DNA from: Hyalangium versicolor
Lineage (GTDB): Bacteria; Myxococcota; Myxococcia; Myxococcales; Myxococcaceae
Direction: 5' to 3'
NCBI RefSeq assembly: GCF_020103695.1
Contig: NZ_JAHXBF010000017.1
Span: forward strand, 1 to 64,000
DNA: 64,000 bases
This document shows positions 6,643 through 15,702 of the stretch, in pieces. The notes below the pieces were generated by a model. It worked only from the letters and a program-made list of their open reading frames with translations. It was not told where the DNA came from and did no database searches. The first letter of the stretch is position 1; each line of letters begins with the position of its first letter. Made by a program: the position numbers and the translations under genes.

Positions 6643-9423
6643 CTAGTACCAGTGGAGGATCTTGACCGCGTTGCCGGTGAAGATCTTGGCAAACTCCGCC
6701 TCGGACTGGAAATACTGAATCCCCCAGGGATTGCGGATCGCCACCACGCGCACCCCGCCCCTGACCGTGACTCCGTCCACGACCACCGCGTGCAGGGGGT
6801 GGGTGGGATTGGTGGTGCGGATGACGGCGATGGCCGGATTGCCCTTCTCTGTCGCCGACGCCAGATCCGCGACCTTCCAGCCGACCTTGGCCTCGGAGGC
6901 GACCTTGTTCCACTTGAGCATGGCCACCATCTGGTCGGTGGTGACGCCGGTCGTGCCCGCCTCCTTGAGCATGTTCCGGACGAGTTCCGGTTTGACGGGC
7001 CCCCCCATGCTGGCAACCATCTCGCAAGACACCGAGCCACAGGTGGGCGCCTGGCCCTGGAAGGAGACGGGCCTGGCTTCCGTTCCGGCCCGCGGCGTGG
7101 CCCCCTTGATGCCATTGGCGGGCAGATCGCTCATCTTGACGGGCTTGCCCGTCAACACGGCGTCCGTGAGCTCGCCTTCGGCGAGCAGCTCCCCGTCCTT
7201 CCCCAGCACGAAGACCTTGGGCTTGCCTCCCACCAGCTCGGTGATCTTGACGGTGCCGCCGTTCTCCAACCGCGCTTCGATGGAGGTCACCGCCCCCAGG
7301 GCCTTGGTGCCATTGTTGGCGCCTCGGATGAGGGAGATCGCCTTGACTCCCGAGGCGCCCAGCGACAGAGCCGACATGCCCACCGTCACGAGCCCCAGGG
7401 CCATCATCGTGTCGGCTGACTTCTGCTGCTCGGGATCGAGGACGTTGTTGGCACCCTTGCCCAGCGCGAGCAGGGAGCCCTGCTGGTACATCTCGATGCC
7501 GCTGTAGACGCCGTACGTCGCGAGCGAAGCCTCGAGCGCCGTGATGCCGGCTATCCCCAGGGCGGAGGTGGGCGGGAAGACGGCGGCGACGATGAGGCCA
7601 ATCGTGGCGGCCCCCACGACGATGGCCTTCACGACCTCCCACTTCTGCGCGGTGGCGATCTCGTCCGCGACCTGCTGCTGGACCTCGGGCGTCGCCAGCG
7701 GCAGCAGGTCCTGAACGATGGGGCGCAGGAGCAGGTAGTCGAAGTCAGGCGACTCGATCTTCGTCTTGAAGAGGTCATAGCTGGCCTGACGCTTCTGGAT
7801 GCTTGAGACGATCTTCGCCAGCAGCTCCGCGGGCGATTTCATCGAGGTGAAGACGTCCAGCGGCAGGACGTCGTACCGGGCAGGGCCGAGCTCGTCCAGA
7901 TAGGGCCGCAGGGTCTTGACGGCCTGCATGGCCTGCAGCGCGCTGTCGTAGCCCGTGAATTTGTTGAGGTCGGCGATGGCGTTCTCCTGGCCGAGCCCCA
8001 CGGGCCGAGGCGCGGGATTCGCGGACTCCTGGGCCGCATGCTCCTGGAGCACCGCGCCAGGGCTGGGAGGCGCCGTGACGTAGGACGGGCGATCGCGCCA
8101 ACGAGCTTCGGCCTGCACCATGGCATGGCAGCCGGTGCAGGCGCGGTACCTGCCCTCGATCTGCTGCTCATACACCCACGCGAGCAGGGGATTGTCCGTC
8201 TTGGTCCACTTGTCGAAGGTGGGCACCGACATGCCCCCTTCGTTGGCCGCCAGGGTGGCCAACTGACTGGCCCGGTTGGCCATCACCTGCCCCTGGAGCT
8301 GGCCGGTGCTCAGCTTCTGGGTGAAGAACGTCTTCCATTCCTCGAGGTGGGCCTTGTTGCCGTCCATCCGCAACTTGCCCGCCTCCTTCACCATCGTCTT
8401 GAACTCCGCGAGCGTCGTGGCCGCGGTCACCGTCGTCACGCCCGTCTGCGCGGAGATCTTGACGGTCTTCTGGCTGCCAAAGAGGACGATGGGGTTCTTC
8501 TGGCCGGGGCCGATCTCGAAGCCGAACTTGAACGCGTCGGAGGCCACCTTGTCGGACTGGATGTCGAATCGGACCTCGCTCTTCGCCTTGTCGATCACGA
8601 CATTCGCGTCGAACTCCCCGGCGACGATGTCGCACTGGTTGAGCCGGTAGGAGATGTCTCCCTGGTTGGAGTGGAAGGTGATCGTGTTGTTGGGGCAGGA
8701 GATCTCCACGAGCGAGACGTTGCCTGGAGCGCCTCCTTCTCGGCGAAGGGTGTTGTCCGCCCCCTGCTGCTGGGCCACGTGCGCCAGTTCGTGAGCGAGC
8801 AGGTGCTGCCCCGCGCGAGAGCCCGGGTTGTACTCGCCGCGATTGAAGTAGATGTCGGTGCCATGGGTGAACGCACGCGCGCTCAAGGCGCTGTTCATCT
8901 GCGCGGCGCTCTCGCCGGTGTGGACGCGCACCTGCTCAAAAGAGGTTCCGAGCGCGGAACCCATGAAGCTGCCGACAGCCGACGGGAGGGAATGGCCCTG
9001 GCCCTTCGTACTGCTCAACTGGCTCTGCAGGCCCGGGCTGGCCATGGGGAAGCCTGAGGTGGCCTTGCGTTGGATGAGGCCCCGCTGCACCTCGTCCTCG
9101 TGCTCACACGCGGAGCACTTGCGCTGGATCCCGTTCACCACCGTGTCCGCCACGGCATCTGCTTCGCGCTCCAGGACGTCGTCGGGAGCACCGACCTGGA
9201 GCTTGAACTGTATCCGCGGCGGTGGAGGCGGCGAGCGCGGCTCGAAGTAGCGCCGCCTCTCCGCGGTCGCCTCGGGCGAATCCGCCGCTCCGGCCTGGTT
9301 CGATGTGGCCAGTTGAAACCAGGGCGGGCTCGCCACCGGGGCCTGCTGCGGGCGCTCCGACGCAGGCTTCACGGAGGGAGCGTGCGCCGCGGACGGAGGC
9401 GGCTTTCGACCGTTTGCGAACAT
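6643..9423 (-). CDS. DUF4157 (eCIS-type) effector with C-terminal papain-like peptidase
   Basis: 926 residues. A Pro-rich, disordered N-terminus is followed by a DUF4157 domain (about 70-225) ending in the zinc-protease motif HELAH (211-215) and QQQ, the marker domain of cargo loaded on extracellular contractile injection systems. The middle is helical, with a hydrophobic stretch near IVVGAATIGLIVAAVF that could insert in a membrane. The last about 145 residues look like a C39/papain-like peptidase: QGQAPTCGS with Cys795, HPLHAVVVDG with His878, and RNPWG with Asn898. A CxxCH (CTGCH) in the middle is probably chance. No injection-system structural genes lie in the window. The likely immunity gene follows 8 bp downstream. 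Confidence 0.85.
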   Translation of the reverse strand: MFANGRKPPPSAAHAPSVKPASERPQQAPVASPPWFQLATSNQAGAADSPEATAERRRYFEPRSPPPPPRIQFKLQVGAPDDVLEREADAVADTVVNGIQRKCSACEHEDEVQRGLIQRKATSGFPMASPGLQSQLSSTKGQGHSLPSAVGSFMGSALGTSFEQVRVHTGESAAQMNSALSARAFTHGTDIYFNRGEYNPGSRAGQHLLAHELAHVAQQQGADNTLRREGGAPGNVSLVEISCPNNTITFHSNQGDISYRLNQCDIVAGEFDANVVIDKAKSEVRFDIQSDKVASDAFKFGFEIGPGQKNPIVLFGSQKTVKISAQTGVTTVTAATTLAEFKTMVKEAGKLRMDGNKAHLEEWKTFFTQKLSTGQLQGQVMANRASQLATLAANEGGMSVPTFDKWTKTDNPLLAWVYEQQIEGRYRACTGCHAMVQAEARWRDRPSYVTAPPSPGAVLQEHAAQESANPAPRPVGLGQENAIADLNKFTGYDSALQAMQAVKTLRPYLDELGPARYDVLPLDVFTSMKSPAELLAKIVSSIQKRQASYDLFKTKIESPDFDYLLLRPIVQDLLPLATPEVQQQVADEIATAQKWEVVKAIVVGAATIGLIVAAVFPPTSALGIAGITALEASLATYGVYSGIEMYQQGSLLALGKGANNVLDPEQQKSADTMMALGLVTVGMSALSLGASGVKAISLIRGANNGTKALGAVTSIEARLENGGTVKITELVGGKPKVFVLGKDGELLAEGELTDAVLTGKPVKMSDLPANGIKGATPRAGTEARPVSFQGQAPTCGSVSCEMVASMGGPVKPELVRNMLKEAGTTGVTTDQMVAMLKWNKVASEAKVGWKVADLASATEKGNPAIAVIRTTNPTHPLHAVVVDGVTVRGGVRVVAIRNPWGIQYFQSEAEFAKIFTGNAVKILHWY

Positions 9424-9647
9424 ACCGGATCCTCCCAGGACGCCCCCCCGAATCTATCAACTTCCCGGGCCGGACTGACGAGGCTGGTACCCCGTTGCAG
9501 GATCCACGCCGTTAGACGAGCCTCCGCCTTGCATGTAACGCCGCAATTCCACTCTCTGGCACCGGATCTGGATCTTTTTTGCGACGGTCCGCGGCACGGC
9601 GTGTCACTCCCGTGAGGCTCGAATCCATGAGCCGACCAGGAGAGTTC

Positions 9648-11402
9648 ATGTCCTTGCGGCGCAACACGTCTTTGTCCATTTCCATCCCACGAGCGTCCGG
9701 AAACAGCGCGCCACTGGCCGCCACGCTGGCCCTGGCCGCCGCAGTCGCGGCCACGATGCTCTTCCCTTTCGTGAGCCATGCCTCCAGCACGGGCCACATC
9801 ACCCACCTCTGCGGCAGCCAACCGCCGCTCGGGTGGGGGTACACCGGATATAGCCCGACACCCCAGTGCGAAGGGGTGTGCTACTCCGGCTGGAGCGATG
9901 GCTTCTGTCAGGATCCCTGGGACTCGGGCAGCCGCGCCGTCGTCTACGGCTGTACCGGCAAGACTTCGGGCAGCGGGTACTCGTGCGATGGCGACCACAA
10001 CGGGGGCGTCGAGTTGGCGACCCTGTCCTCGGGAGAGCAGGTGTCGTTCTCCTCGCTGGCGAGCAACTCGGCCTACTGCACCTTCGCCATCGCCGTGCTG
10101 CGGCCGAACGCCAACGACGCGGTCGGCCTGCGCGACTTCATCATCTGGGAGCGCGACGAGTGCGAGCCCCCTCCGTCCCCATGCCACTGCGTTGGCACCA
10201 ATGACCAGCACCAGACCGTCACGATCGATACTTGCGGAGGGCAGGTCTGCGGCGGCGATTACCAGTGGTACTCCTGCCAGCAGAACGGCTGGAGGGCCGA
10301 GGGCGGCTCGTGCGGTACTCCGCCTTCCTATTGCTCCTGCACCGGCACCAACTACCTGAACCAGACCGTCACGATCGATTATTGCGGAGGACAGGTCTGC
10401 GGCCGCGACTACCAGTGGTACTCCTGCTCGAACACGGGCTGGGAGCCTCAGGGCACCTACTGCAATGTGGAACCTCCTCACTGCTCCTGCACCGGCACGG
10501 ACTCCCAGGGCAACACCGTCTCCATCGATCAGTGCGGCCAGTCGGCCTGCCTCGATGACGACCAGTCGTACTCCTGCGAGACGACGGGCTGGGTCTCCCA
10601 GGGCTCCTCGTGCTCGACGGAGAACCCCTGGAAGGCCATCAGCGCGGGCGGCTATCACACCTGCGGTCTGCGGACCGATGGCTCCGTCCAGTGCTGGGGC
10701 GACAACTACTTCAACCAGTCGCCCACCTACGTCCAGGGCCCCTTCACCCAGATCAGCTCCGGCTTCGACTTCACCTGCGGGTTGACGCCCAATGGCGATG
10801 TCTCGTGCTGGGGTAACGATGTGTACGGCCAGGCCCCCAGCTTCCTGTCGGGCCCGTTCACGTCCCTGAGCGCGGGCACCACCCATGGATGCGGGGTGAC
10901 GGCCGCCGGCACCGTCGCCTGCTGGGGGATGATGGAAGGCACCGCCGCCACGGGCCAGTTCACGCAAGTCGCCTCGGGCGGCTATCACACGTGCGGACTG
11001 CGGCCCAACGGCACCCTCACCTGCTGGTCGGCAGACAACTCGGGCCCGGCCTCGCCGCCCTCGGGCACCTTCGTGCAGATCAGCGCCAACTACACCACCA
11101 GCTGCGGGGTGCGCACGGATGGCACCGTCGAGTGCTGGGGCCAGGACATGGGCCAGCCCGCTGATTCCTCGTGGCAGTACTCGCAGATCAGCGCCGGGTA
11201 CAGCACCCACTGCGGCATCCTGAGCGACGGGCAGGTGACGTGCTGGGGCCCCTGGTACACGTACCCGGAGATGCTCAACACTCCCTCTGGCACGTTCACC
11301 CAGGTGTCGAGCGGCAACCGCCACAACTGCGCGCTGAGCACCTCGAAGGAGGTGGTGTGCTGGGGTTCCAACAACTCCGGCCAGCTCAACGTGCCCAACT
11401 GA
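9648..11402 (+). CDS. Secreted Cys-rich RCC1-like repeat protein
   Basis: About 584 residues from the ATG at 9648, preceded by AGGAGAG. A signal peptide ends near PFVSHAS. Next come a Cys-rich domain, three about 50-residue repeats (CxCxGTN...QTVTIDxCGGQxC...WYSC), and about seven RCC1/BNR-like repeats of the type ISAGGYHTCGLRTDGSVQCWG, each with two Cys that likely form disulfides. It is an extracellular or surface propeller protein; myxobacteria encode many and their roles are mostly unknown. A strong terminator follows. A related but larger RCC1 gene lies at 52322. Confidence 0.85.
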   Translation: MSLRRNTSLSISIPRASGNSAPLAATLALAAAVAATMLFPFVSHASSTGHITHLCGSQPPLGWGYTGYSPTPQCEGVCYSGWSDGFCQDPWDSGSRAVVYGCTGKTSGSGYSCDGDHNGGVELATLSSGEQVSFSSLASNSAYCTFAIAVLRPNANDAVGLRDFIIWERDECEPPPSPCHCVGTNDQHQTVTIDTCGGQVCGGDYQWYSCQQNGWRAEGGSCGTPPSYCSCTGTNYLNQTVTIDYCGGQVCGRDYQWYSCSNTGWEPQGTYCNVEPPHCSCTGTDSQGNTVSIDQCGQSACLDDDQSYSCETTGWVSQGSSCSTENPWKAISAGGYHTCGLRTDGSVQCWGDNYFNQSPTYVQGPFTQISSGFDFTCGLTPNGDVSCWGNDVYGQAPSFLSGPFTSLSAGTTHGCGVTAAGTVACWGMMEGTAATGQFTQVASGGYHTCGLRPNGTLTCWSADNSGPASPPSGTFVQISANYTTSCGVRTDGTVECWGQDMGQPADSSWQYSQISAGYSTHCGILSDGQVTCWGPWYTYPEMLNTPSGTFTQVSSGNRHNCALSTSKEVVCWGSNNSGQLNVPN

Positions 11403-11424
11403 CGCACTCCGCGTTTCTCGCGGC

Positions 11425-11469
11425 AGACGGGCCTGGAATCTCGAGGTTCCAGGCCCGTCTTTCTTTTTT
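11425..11469 (+). terminator. Intrinsic terminator of the RCC1 gene
   Basis: Perfect 14-bp arms AGACGGGCCTGGAA (11425-11438) and TTCCAGGCCCGTCT (11447-11460), 8-nt loop, followed by TTCTTTTTT. It sits 22 bp after the stop codon of the RCC1 gene. Confidence 0.9.
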
Positions 11470-11566
11470 GCGACGGCCGACGCCGCCGCCTGTCACTTCC
11501 GCAGCAAGACAACAGGAACGGCTTCGGCTCTTGCTGTCTGAGCGTGCCGCCTGGGAGGGGCCGCCA

Positions 11567-12313
11567 TCAGGGGCTGGCGAGGAATGTCCGGAGCGCGCCC
11601 AGGTACTCCTGCTGGTTGGCGGGAAGAATGGAGTTGTGATCACCGTGAGGCAGGAGCCGCAGCGTCTTGTCGGCTCCCGCAGCCCAGGCGTGGTTGCGTC
11701 GGGCGTGGGATGCATCAACGAGGCTGTCGTGCTCGGCGTGCAGCACGAGCAGCTGTCCCGGGTAGCGGCTGAGCTTCTGCTGGTGATCGAGATGCCGCCG
11801 AGCCTCGGTGGTCATCGCCTCGAGCGTCGTGCCGAGTTCCTCCGGTTGGGCCCGCAGGAGGATGCGCTCCAGGGGATCGGCGATCCCGCTCTCGAGGATC
11901 AGGCCAGCGATCCGTGGGTGGCGCGCCGCGAGTTCGATCGCGTAGATAGAACCCACCGAGCGACCGAAGACGAAGAGGCGCTCCTCCGGGAGGCCCACGG
12001 CGCGGAAGAGAGGCTCGGTGTCCTCCAGCATCCGGACGAGGGACGGAGTCCCCGTCGAGCCGCCATACCCGCGGTACTCCGCCAGGAAGACGTTCACACC
12101 CATCGAGAGCAGCAGTTCGACGAAGTCAGGCACGTAGTCGTCCACCACCTCGCCATTGCCGTGGAAGTGGAGCAGGGTCCTGGCCCCAGGGTGCCGCTCG
12201 GCACGGTAGCAGGCCAGCTTCGCGGCGCCGCAATCCACGAGGAAGGGAGCCGGTGGCTGCTGGCGCCGTGGAAAGAAGTATCGTTGGTTGATCAAGGAGT
12301 GATCCAGCAGCAT
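11567..12313 (-). CDS. Alpha/beta hydrolase (BEM46-like serine hydrolase)
   Basis: About 248 residues from the ATG at 12313, which has GGGAA just upstream; the frame is open to 12370. LLHFHGNGE provides the oxyanion loop. The nucleophile elbow is FGRSVGS (Ser nucleophile). The acid is probably the Asp in LLVLHAEHDSLVD and the His lies in PHGDHNSI. The pattern fits the membrane-tethered or cytosolic serine hydrolases related to BEM46/FrsA, but no N-terminal anchor is visible here. Substrate unknown. Confidence 0.85.
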   Translation of the reverse strand: MLLDHSLINQRYFFPRRQQPPAPFLVDCGAAKLACYRAERHPGARTLLHFHGNGEVVDDYVPDFVELLLSMGVNVFLAEYRGYGGSTGTPSLVRMLEDTEPLFRAVGLPEERLFVFGRSVGSIYAIELAARHPRIAGLILESGIADPLERILLRAQPEELGTTLEAMTTEARRHLDHQQKLSRYPGQLLVLHAEHDSLVDASHARRNHAWAAGADKTLRLLPHGDHNSILPANQQEYLGALRTFLASP

Positions 12314-12373
12314 GGAGTTCCCGCGCGCCTCTGGGCCCATCATTGTAAAAAAGGTGTTGTTGTTGCACAAAAC

Positions 12374-12736
12374 CTAGAACTCATCCCTCCAGCTGTACAG
12401 CGTGAACCATCCACATCTGGCGCACTTGATCTCGCTGCATTCGTTGACGCCGTTCAACCCTGCGGACTCGTCCATGAAGATCTTGACGTTGCCTTCAACG
12501 TTGCCGCAGCCGTCGCGTGCGCAGGGCGACTGAGTAGGCTCGCCCGCGCTCACCCAGCGGCTGCCGTACGAGTGGGTCTGGTCGACGCGATTCGGACCCA
12601 TGGACGCGTAATCTGCTGGCGCCCTCTGCGGCGTCTCCGACGCACTCGCCGATCCGCGGTGGTAATAGCTCTTCGGGGCATGTGCCACACCGCACGCATG
12701 GCACATAGAGATCTCGGCAGCATTGCTCTGTGACAT
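12374..12736 (-). CDS. Small zinc-binding protein of unknown function
   Basis: About 120 residues from the ATG at 12736 (the frame opens at 12781; no strong ribosome-binding site favours either). Cys motifs at both ends, MCHACGVAH near the N-terminus and CARDGCG plus CARCGWF near the C-terminus, suggest one or two zinc ribbons. It lies 60 bp upstream of the hydrolase on the same strand and is divergent from the DUF1993 gene. I do not recognise a family. Confidence 0.55.
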   Translation of the reverse strand: MSQSNAAEISMCHACGVAHAPKSYYHRGSASASETPQRAPADYASMGPNRVDQTHSYGSRWVSAGEPTQSPCARDGCGNVEGNVKIFMDESAGLNGVNECSEIKCARCGWFTLYSWRDEF

Positions 12737-12821
12737 GAGGAAGACGCAAGATGAAGCTGTGCAGAGGGCAGAAACGGGCAACTTTCCAGCAAGCAGACAA
12801 ACATACCATCAAGGGTGCGCC

Positions 12822-13376
12822 ATGTCTTTGAATGCCTACGAGCTATCTGCTGGCCTGTTCGCCCGCGGACTGACCAACTTGAAAACGCAATTGACGAAGG
12901 CCGAAGAGCATGCCGCTGCCAGTGGCTGCGGTGAAACAGCGTTGCTGGACGCGCAACTCGCCACGGAAGGGCGCGGCGTTGCGAGTGCTGCGCCGGCTGA
13001 CCTGCACATGTACACGCTCGCTGCTCAAGTCCATTGGGCCGCGGAGGGAGCCAGGTTGGCGATCTTGCGGTTGCTGGGTGCGTCACAGGTGCCGGCCGCG
13101 AACGATGCAAAGAGCTTTGCGGATCTGCACCAGCGCCTCGATGCGACGATCGCGTATCTCCGAGAGATCGCGCCAAGCGACCTCGAAGCCGGCCTCGATC
13201 GAGCGATCGTGATCGAGCACCGCCGTGGCTCGATGAGTTCCAACGGCCGCCAGTTCCTGATCGCATTCGCGATCCCCCACTTCTTCTATCACGTGACCGC
13301 CGCCTACAGCATCTTGCGCAACCAAGGCGTGCGACTCACCATGGGCGACTTTTTGGGCAACTGGGGGGCGAGTTGA
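12822..13376 (+). CDS. DUF1993 domain protein
   Basis: 184 residues, the usual DUF1993 length. It begins MSLNAYELSAGLFARGLTNLKTQL and keeps the typical helical core with HxxQ-like positions (LAAQVHWAAEGARLAILRLLG) and a C-terminal PHFFYHVTAAYSILRNQGV. The fold is a DinB-like four-helix bundle. The start at 12822 was chosen over the upstream in-frame codon because family similarity begins there. Function is unknown in the family. Confidence 0.85.
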   Translation: MSLNAYELSAGLFARGLTNLKTQLTKAEEHAAASGCGETALLDAQLATEGRGVASAAPADLHMYTLAAQVHWAAEGARLAILRLLGASQVPAANDAKSFADLHQRLDATIAYLREIAPSDLEAGLDRAIVIEHRRGSMSSNGRQFLIAFAIPHFFYHVTAAYSILRNQGVRLTMGDFLGNWGAS

Positions 13377-13445
13377 GCTGAACGACGCCACCCGCTCAGC
13401 GGGCCGTGCGACGTGGCGCCGAGCTTCTCTCGAGACTCCCTCTCC

Positions 13446-13481
13446 TCCACGCGTGGAACGGCGGACTTCCACGCGTGGAAG
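13446..13481. promoter_or_regulatory. Tandem palindromes upstream of the LamG gene
   Basis: The 12-bp perfect palindrome TCCACGCGTGGA occurs at 13446-13457 and again at 13468-13479; the second copy extends to a 16-bp palindrome (13466-13481). Centres are 22 bp apart, about two helical turns, so two dimers would bind on one face. The pair is about 140-170 bp before the LamG gene at 13617. Confidence 0.55.
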
Positions 13482-13616
13482 CGGCGCTCGCCGCCTCACC
13501 CCGGCCGGGCCTCGCGCCCTCGACGCTCGGAACTGGAGCGCGGCCACGCCTGGCCCTCGGGTTGCACATGAGCGGGACGGCCAGGGCACTCCCGCCTTGG
13601 CAGGAATCAGGCTTCC

Positions 13617-15638
13617 ATGGCTCAGACGCAGCTTCCCGCGAGCTTCGCGGGTGTCCTTTCGATGTCCGCCGGCGAGATGATGAACCTCGGCCCCCCCACC
13701 CCTGCTCTTGATGGGAGCAGCTCCTTCACCATCACGGGTTGGTTCCAGGTGCCCCCAGCGAGTGACACCTTCACCCTGGTCAATCAGGGCAACAACTTCT
13801 CCTTGTTCTTCACGGGGACCTCACCAGGCGTCGCCCTGGGGAACTACCGACTGACGTCCTCGCTGTCGCTCTCGGGCTACAGGTTTGTCCAGTTGGGGGC
13901 TGTGTACACCCCGCCGGGCGCGAGCGGCGCGGGCAAGCTTCAGCTCTTCGTGAACGGCGATCCAGCCGACTCCGTGGATGTGCCCGTCGCCCCCTCAGGA
14001 GGCAACCCCAGCGCCAACCTCATCGTCGGCAACTCACAACACCCGGTCGCTGTCCGCCGCCTGTGGCTGACGTCCACCGCCTTGTCAGATACGGAGATGA
14101 TCTACACGCGTTTCGGCACCACAGGCACGGCGCTGACGCCGGTGCAGAGCACCTGGGATTGGGGGCAGATCCCCGCGGTCATCCTCGGCGCGCCCACGCC
14201 GGTGCCCTCCAACTCCTCCGTCTCACCCAGCGTCACCACGCCAGGGCTCGTCATGAACGGGACTGGCTCGGCCTCCGCGAACCTGCCCCAGGGGACGTCC
14301 TTCACGACAGGGTCTCTCCAGGGCTGGTTCTGGTTCCCGACCAGCTCGAGGGGCCAGGAGGGCAAGAGCCAGACGCTCTGCTGTGTGGGGAGCAGCGGCT
14401 CGCAGATTGCCCTCAGCGTCGCCCCCACCTCGAACAGCCAGTGGACACTCCAGGTCACGCTCGGTTCCACGAACATCAGTACGACATCGACACTCAGCGG
14501 CTGGCACAACCTCGCCGTGACGTGGAACAGCGGCACGAGCGGCAATCTCTATTTGGATGGCCAGCACAGCAGCCATCATGGCACGGGCACCACCTCGAGC
14601 GTGCATGCCTCCAGCGTCTTCATTGGCAACACATCTGGGGGCGGCCATGCCTTCACGGGTGTCATCCAGAGCGTGGCGCTGTGGAACACCCTCCTCACCG
14701 CGCAGGATATCAACGTGCAGATGAAGCCGTGGTTCCCCATCACGAACGTCAACCCGGTGGGCTTCTACGACTTCACCCAGGAACACCCCATTGACGTGGT
14801 CTCGGGCGCGACGCTCACACTGCAGGGCAACGCCTCTGTGAATGACAAACTCTGGGCGGCCTCCAGCGTCGCGCCGAGCCTGCAAATGCTCATGGTGACG
14901 CCGAAGCCCGAGCAGCCCCTCCACGGGCTGCGCCCCCAGCACCCGCCGAAGCCGAACCCCGCGCTGTGGACCCCTCAGAAGGAGGAGGCGCTGCTCAAGG
15001 ACTTGCAGGACCAGTTGGCCAAGGGTGCCACGGATCCACGCGTCCAGGCTCAGGGGGCAGCCCTGGTGGCGAAGCTGAAGGAGCAGTTCGCCCGCGGGCG
15101 TGCTGGCAACCCGGACCTCACTGGCCTGGTGCGCACCGAGCGGCAGGGGGAGGAGTGGATCACCTTCTACTACGACAAGGAGGGGCCACGGGCCATCCTC
15201 CGGCAGAGCACCGCCGAGGTGGTCTCCGACCCCTGCACGAACTGGATGATCGACTTCGTGGCCACCGGGCTGTTCGGCCTGCTGGACATCATGGGCATCC
15301 CAGTGAGCATGGGCGTGGGCGTCAAGGCGATCCGCAAGCTTCTCGGCAAGCAGGCCATCTGGGAGGCGGTGACCCAGGTGGTCGAAGCGAACATCAGCAC
15401 GAACTCCATCCTCGGGCTGGTCGGAGCCATCAACAACGGCGGCGGGATGACGGCCTTCGTCGATGCGGTGCTCGACAGCATCTCCTGGTGGGACTTCGCG
15501 TGGATGGTCTTGGAGGTGACCCTCGAGCTCCTCGCACTGTTCGTGCCGGCGGCGTGGGCCATCGTCGGCGTCAAGTGCGCCCTGCTCGTCGTGAGGCTCG
15601 CCATGTTGGAAAGCGAACGCCCCGCCGGCTGTCCGTAG
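13617..15638 (+). CDS. Two-LamG-domain protein with hydrophobic C-terminal helices
   Basis: 673 residues. Two concanavalin-like LamG/laminin-G domains (about 5-170 and 200-390) share the pattern FTITGWFQV / GSLQGWFWF, LFVNG / LYLDG and a closing IQSVALWNTLL. A charged, Pro-rich linker (about 410-500) leads to a C-terminal 150 residues with three or four hydrophobic helices (MIDFVATGLFGLLDIMGIPV, then WWDFAWMVLEVTLELLALFVPAAW split around 620-650). There is no signal peptide. The architecture, binding modules with a membrane-active tail, would suit a delivered pore-forming protein, but nothing proves it. Twin palindromes lie upstream. Confidence 0.8.
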   Translation: MAQTQLPASFAGVLSMSAGEMMNLGPPTPALDGSSSFTITGWFQVPPASDTFTLVNQGNNFSLFFTGTSPGVALGNYRLTSSLSLSGYRFVQLGAVYTPPGASGAGKLQLFVNGDPADSVDVPVAPSGGNPSANLIVGNSQHPVAVRRLWLTSTALSDTEMIYTRFGTTGTALTPVQSTWDWGQIPAVILGAPTPVPSNSSVSPSVTTPGLVMNGTGSASANLPQGTSFTTGSLQGWFWFPTSSRGQEGKSQTLCCVGSSGSQIALSVAPTSNSQWTLQVTLGSTNISTTSTLSGWHNLAVTWNSGTSGNLYLDGQHSSHHGTGTTSSVHASSVFIGNTSGGGHAFTGVIQSVALWNTLLTAQDINVQMKPWFPITNVNPVGFYDFTQEHPIDVVSGATLTLQGNASVNDKLWAASSVAPSLQMLMVTPKPEQPLHGLRPQHPPKPNPALWTPQKEEALLKDLQDQLAKGATDPRVQAQGAALVAKLKEQFARGRAGNPDLTGLVRTERQGEEWITFYYDKEGPRAILRQSTAEVVSDPCTNWMIDFVATGLFGLLDIMGIPVSMGVGVKAIRKLLGKQAIWEAVTQVVEANISTNSILGLVGAINNGGGMTAFVDAVLDSISWWDFAWMVLEVTLELLALFVPAAWAIVGVKCALLVVRLAMLESERPAGCP

Positions 15639-15702
15639 ACTTGATTCAAGTCAGGGTCTGCGGAGGCCCGAAGGTGAGCAGGGCTCCTGGCCTTCCCATG
15701 CT

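Noticed and set aside
8115..8140. CTGCH haem-binding motif in the DUF4157 protein
   Set aside because: A single CxxCH in a protein without signal peptide or cytochrome context; most likely chance.
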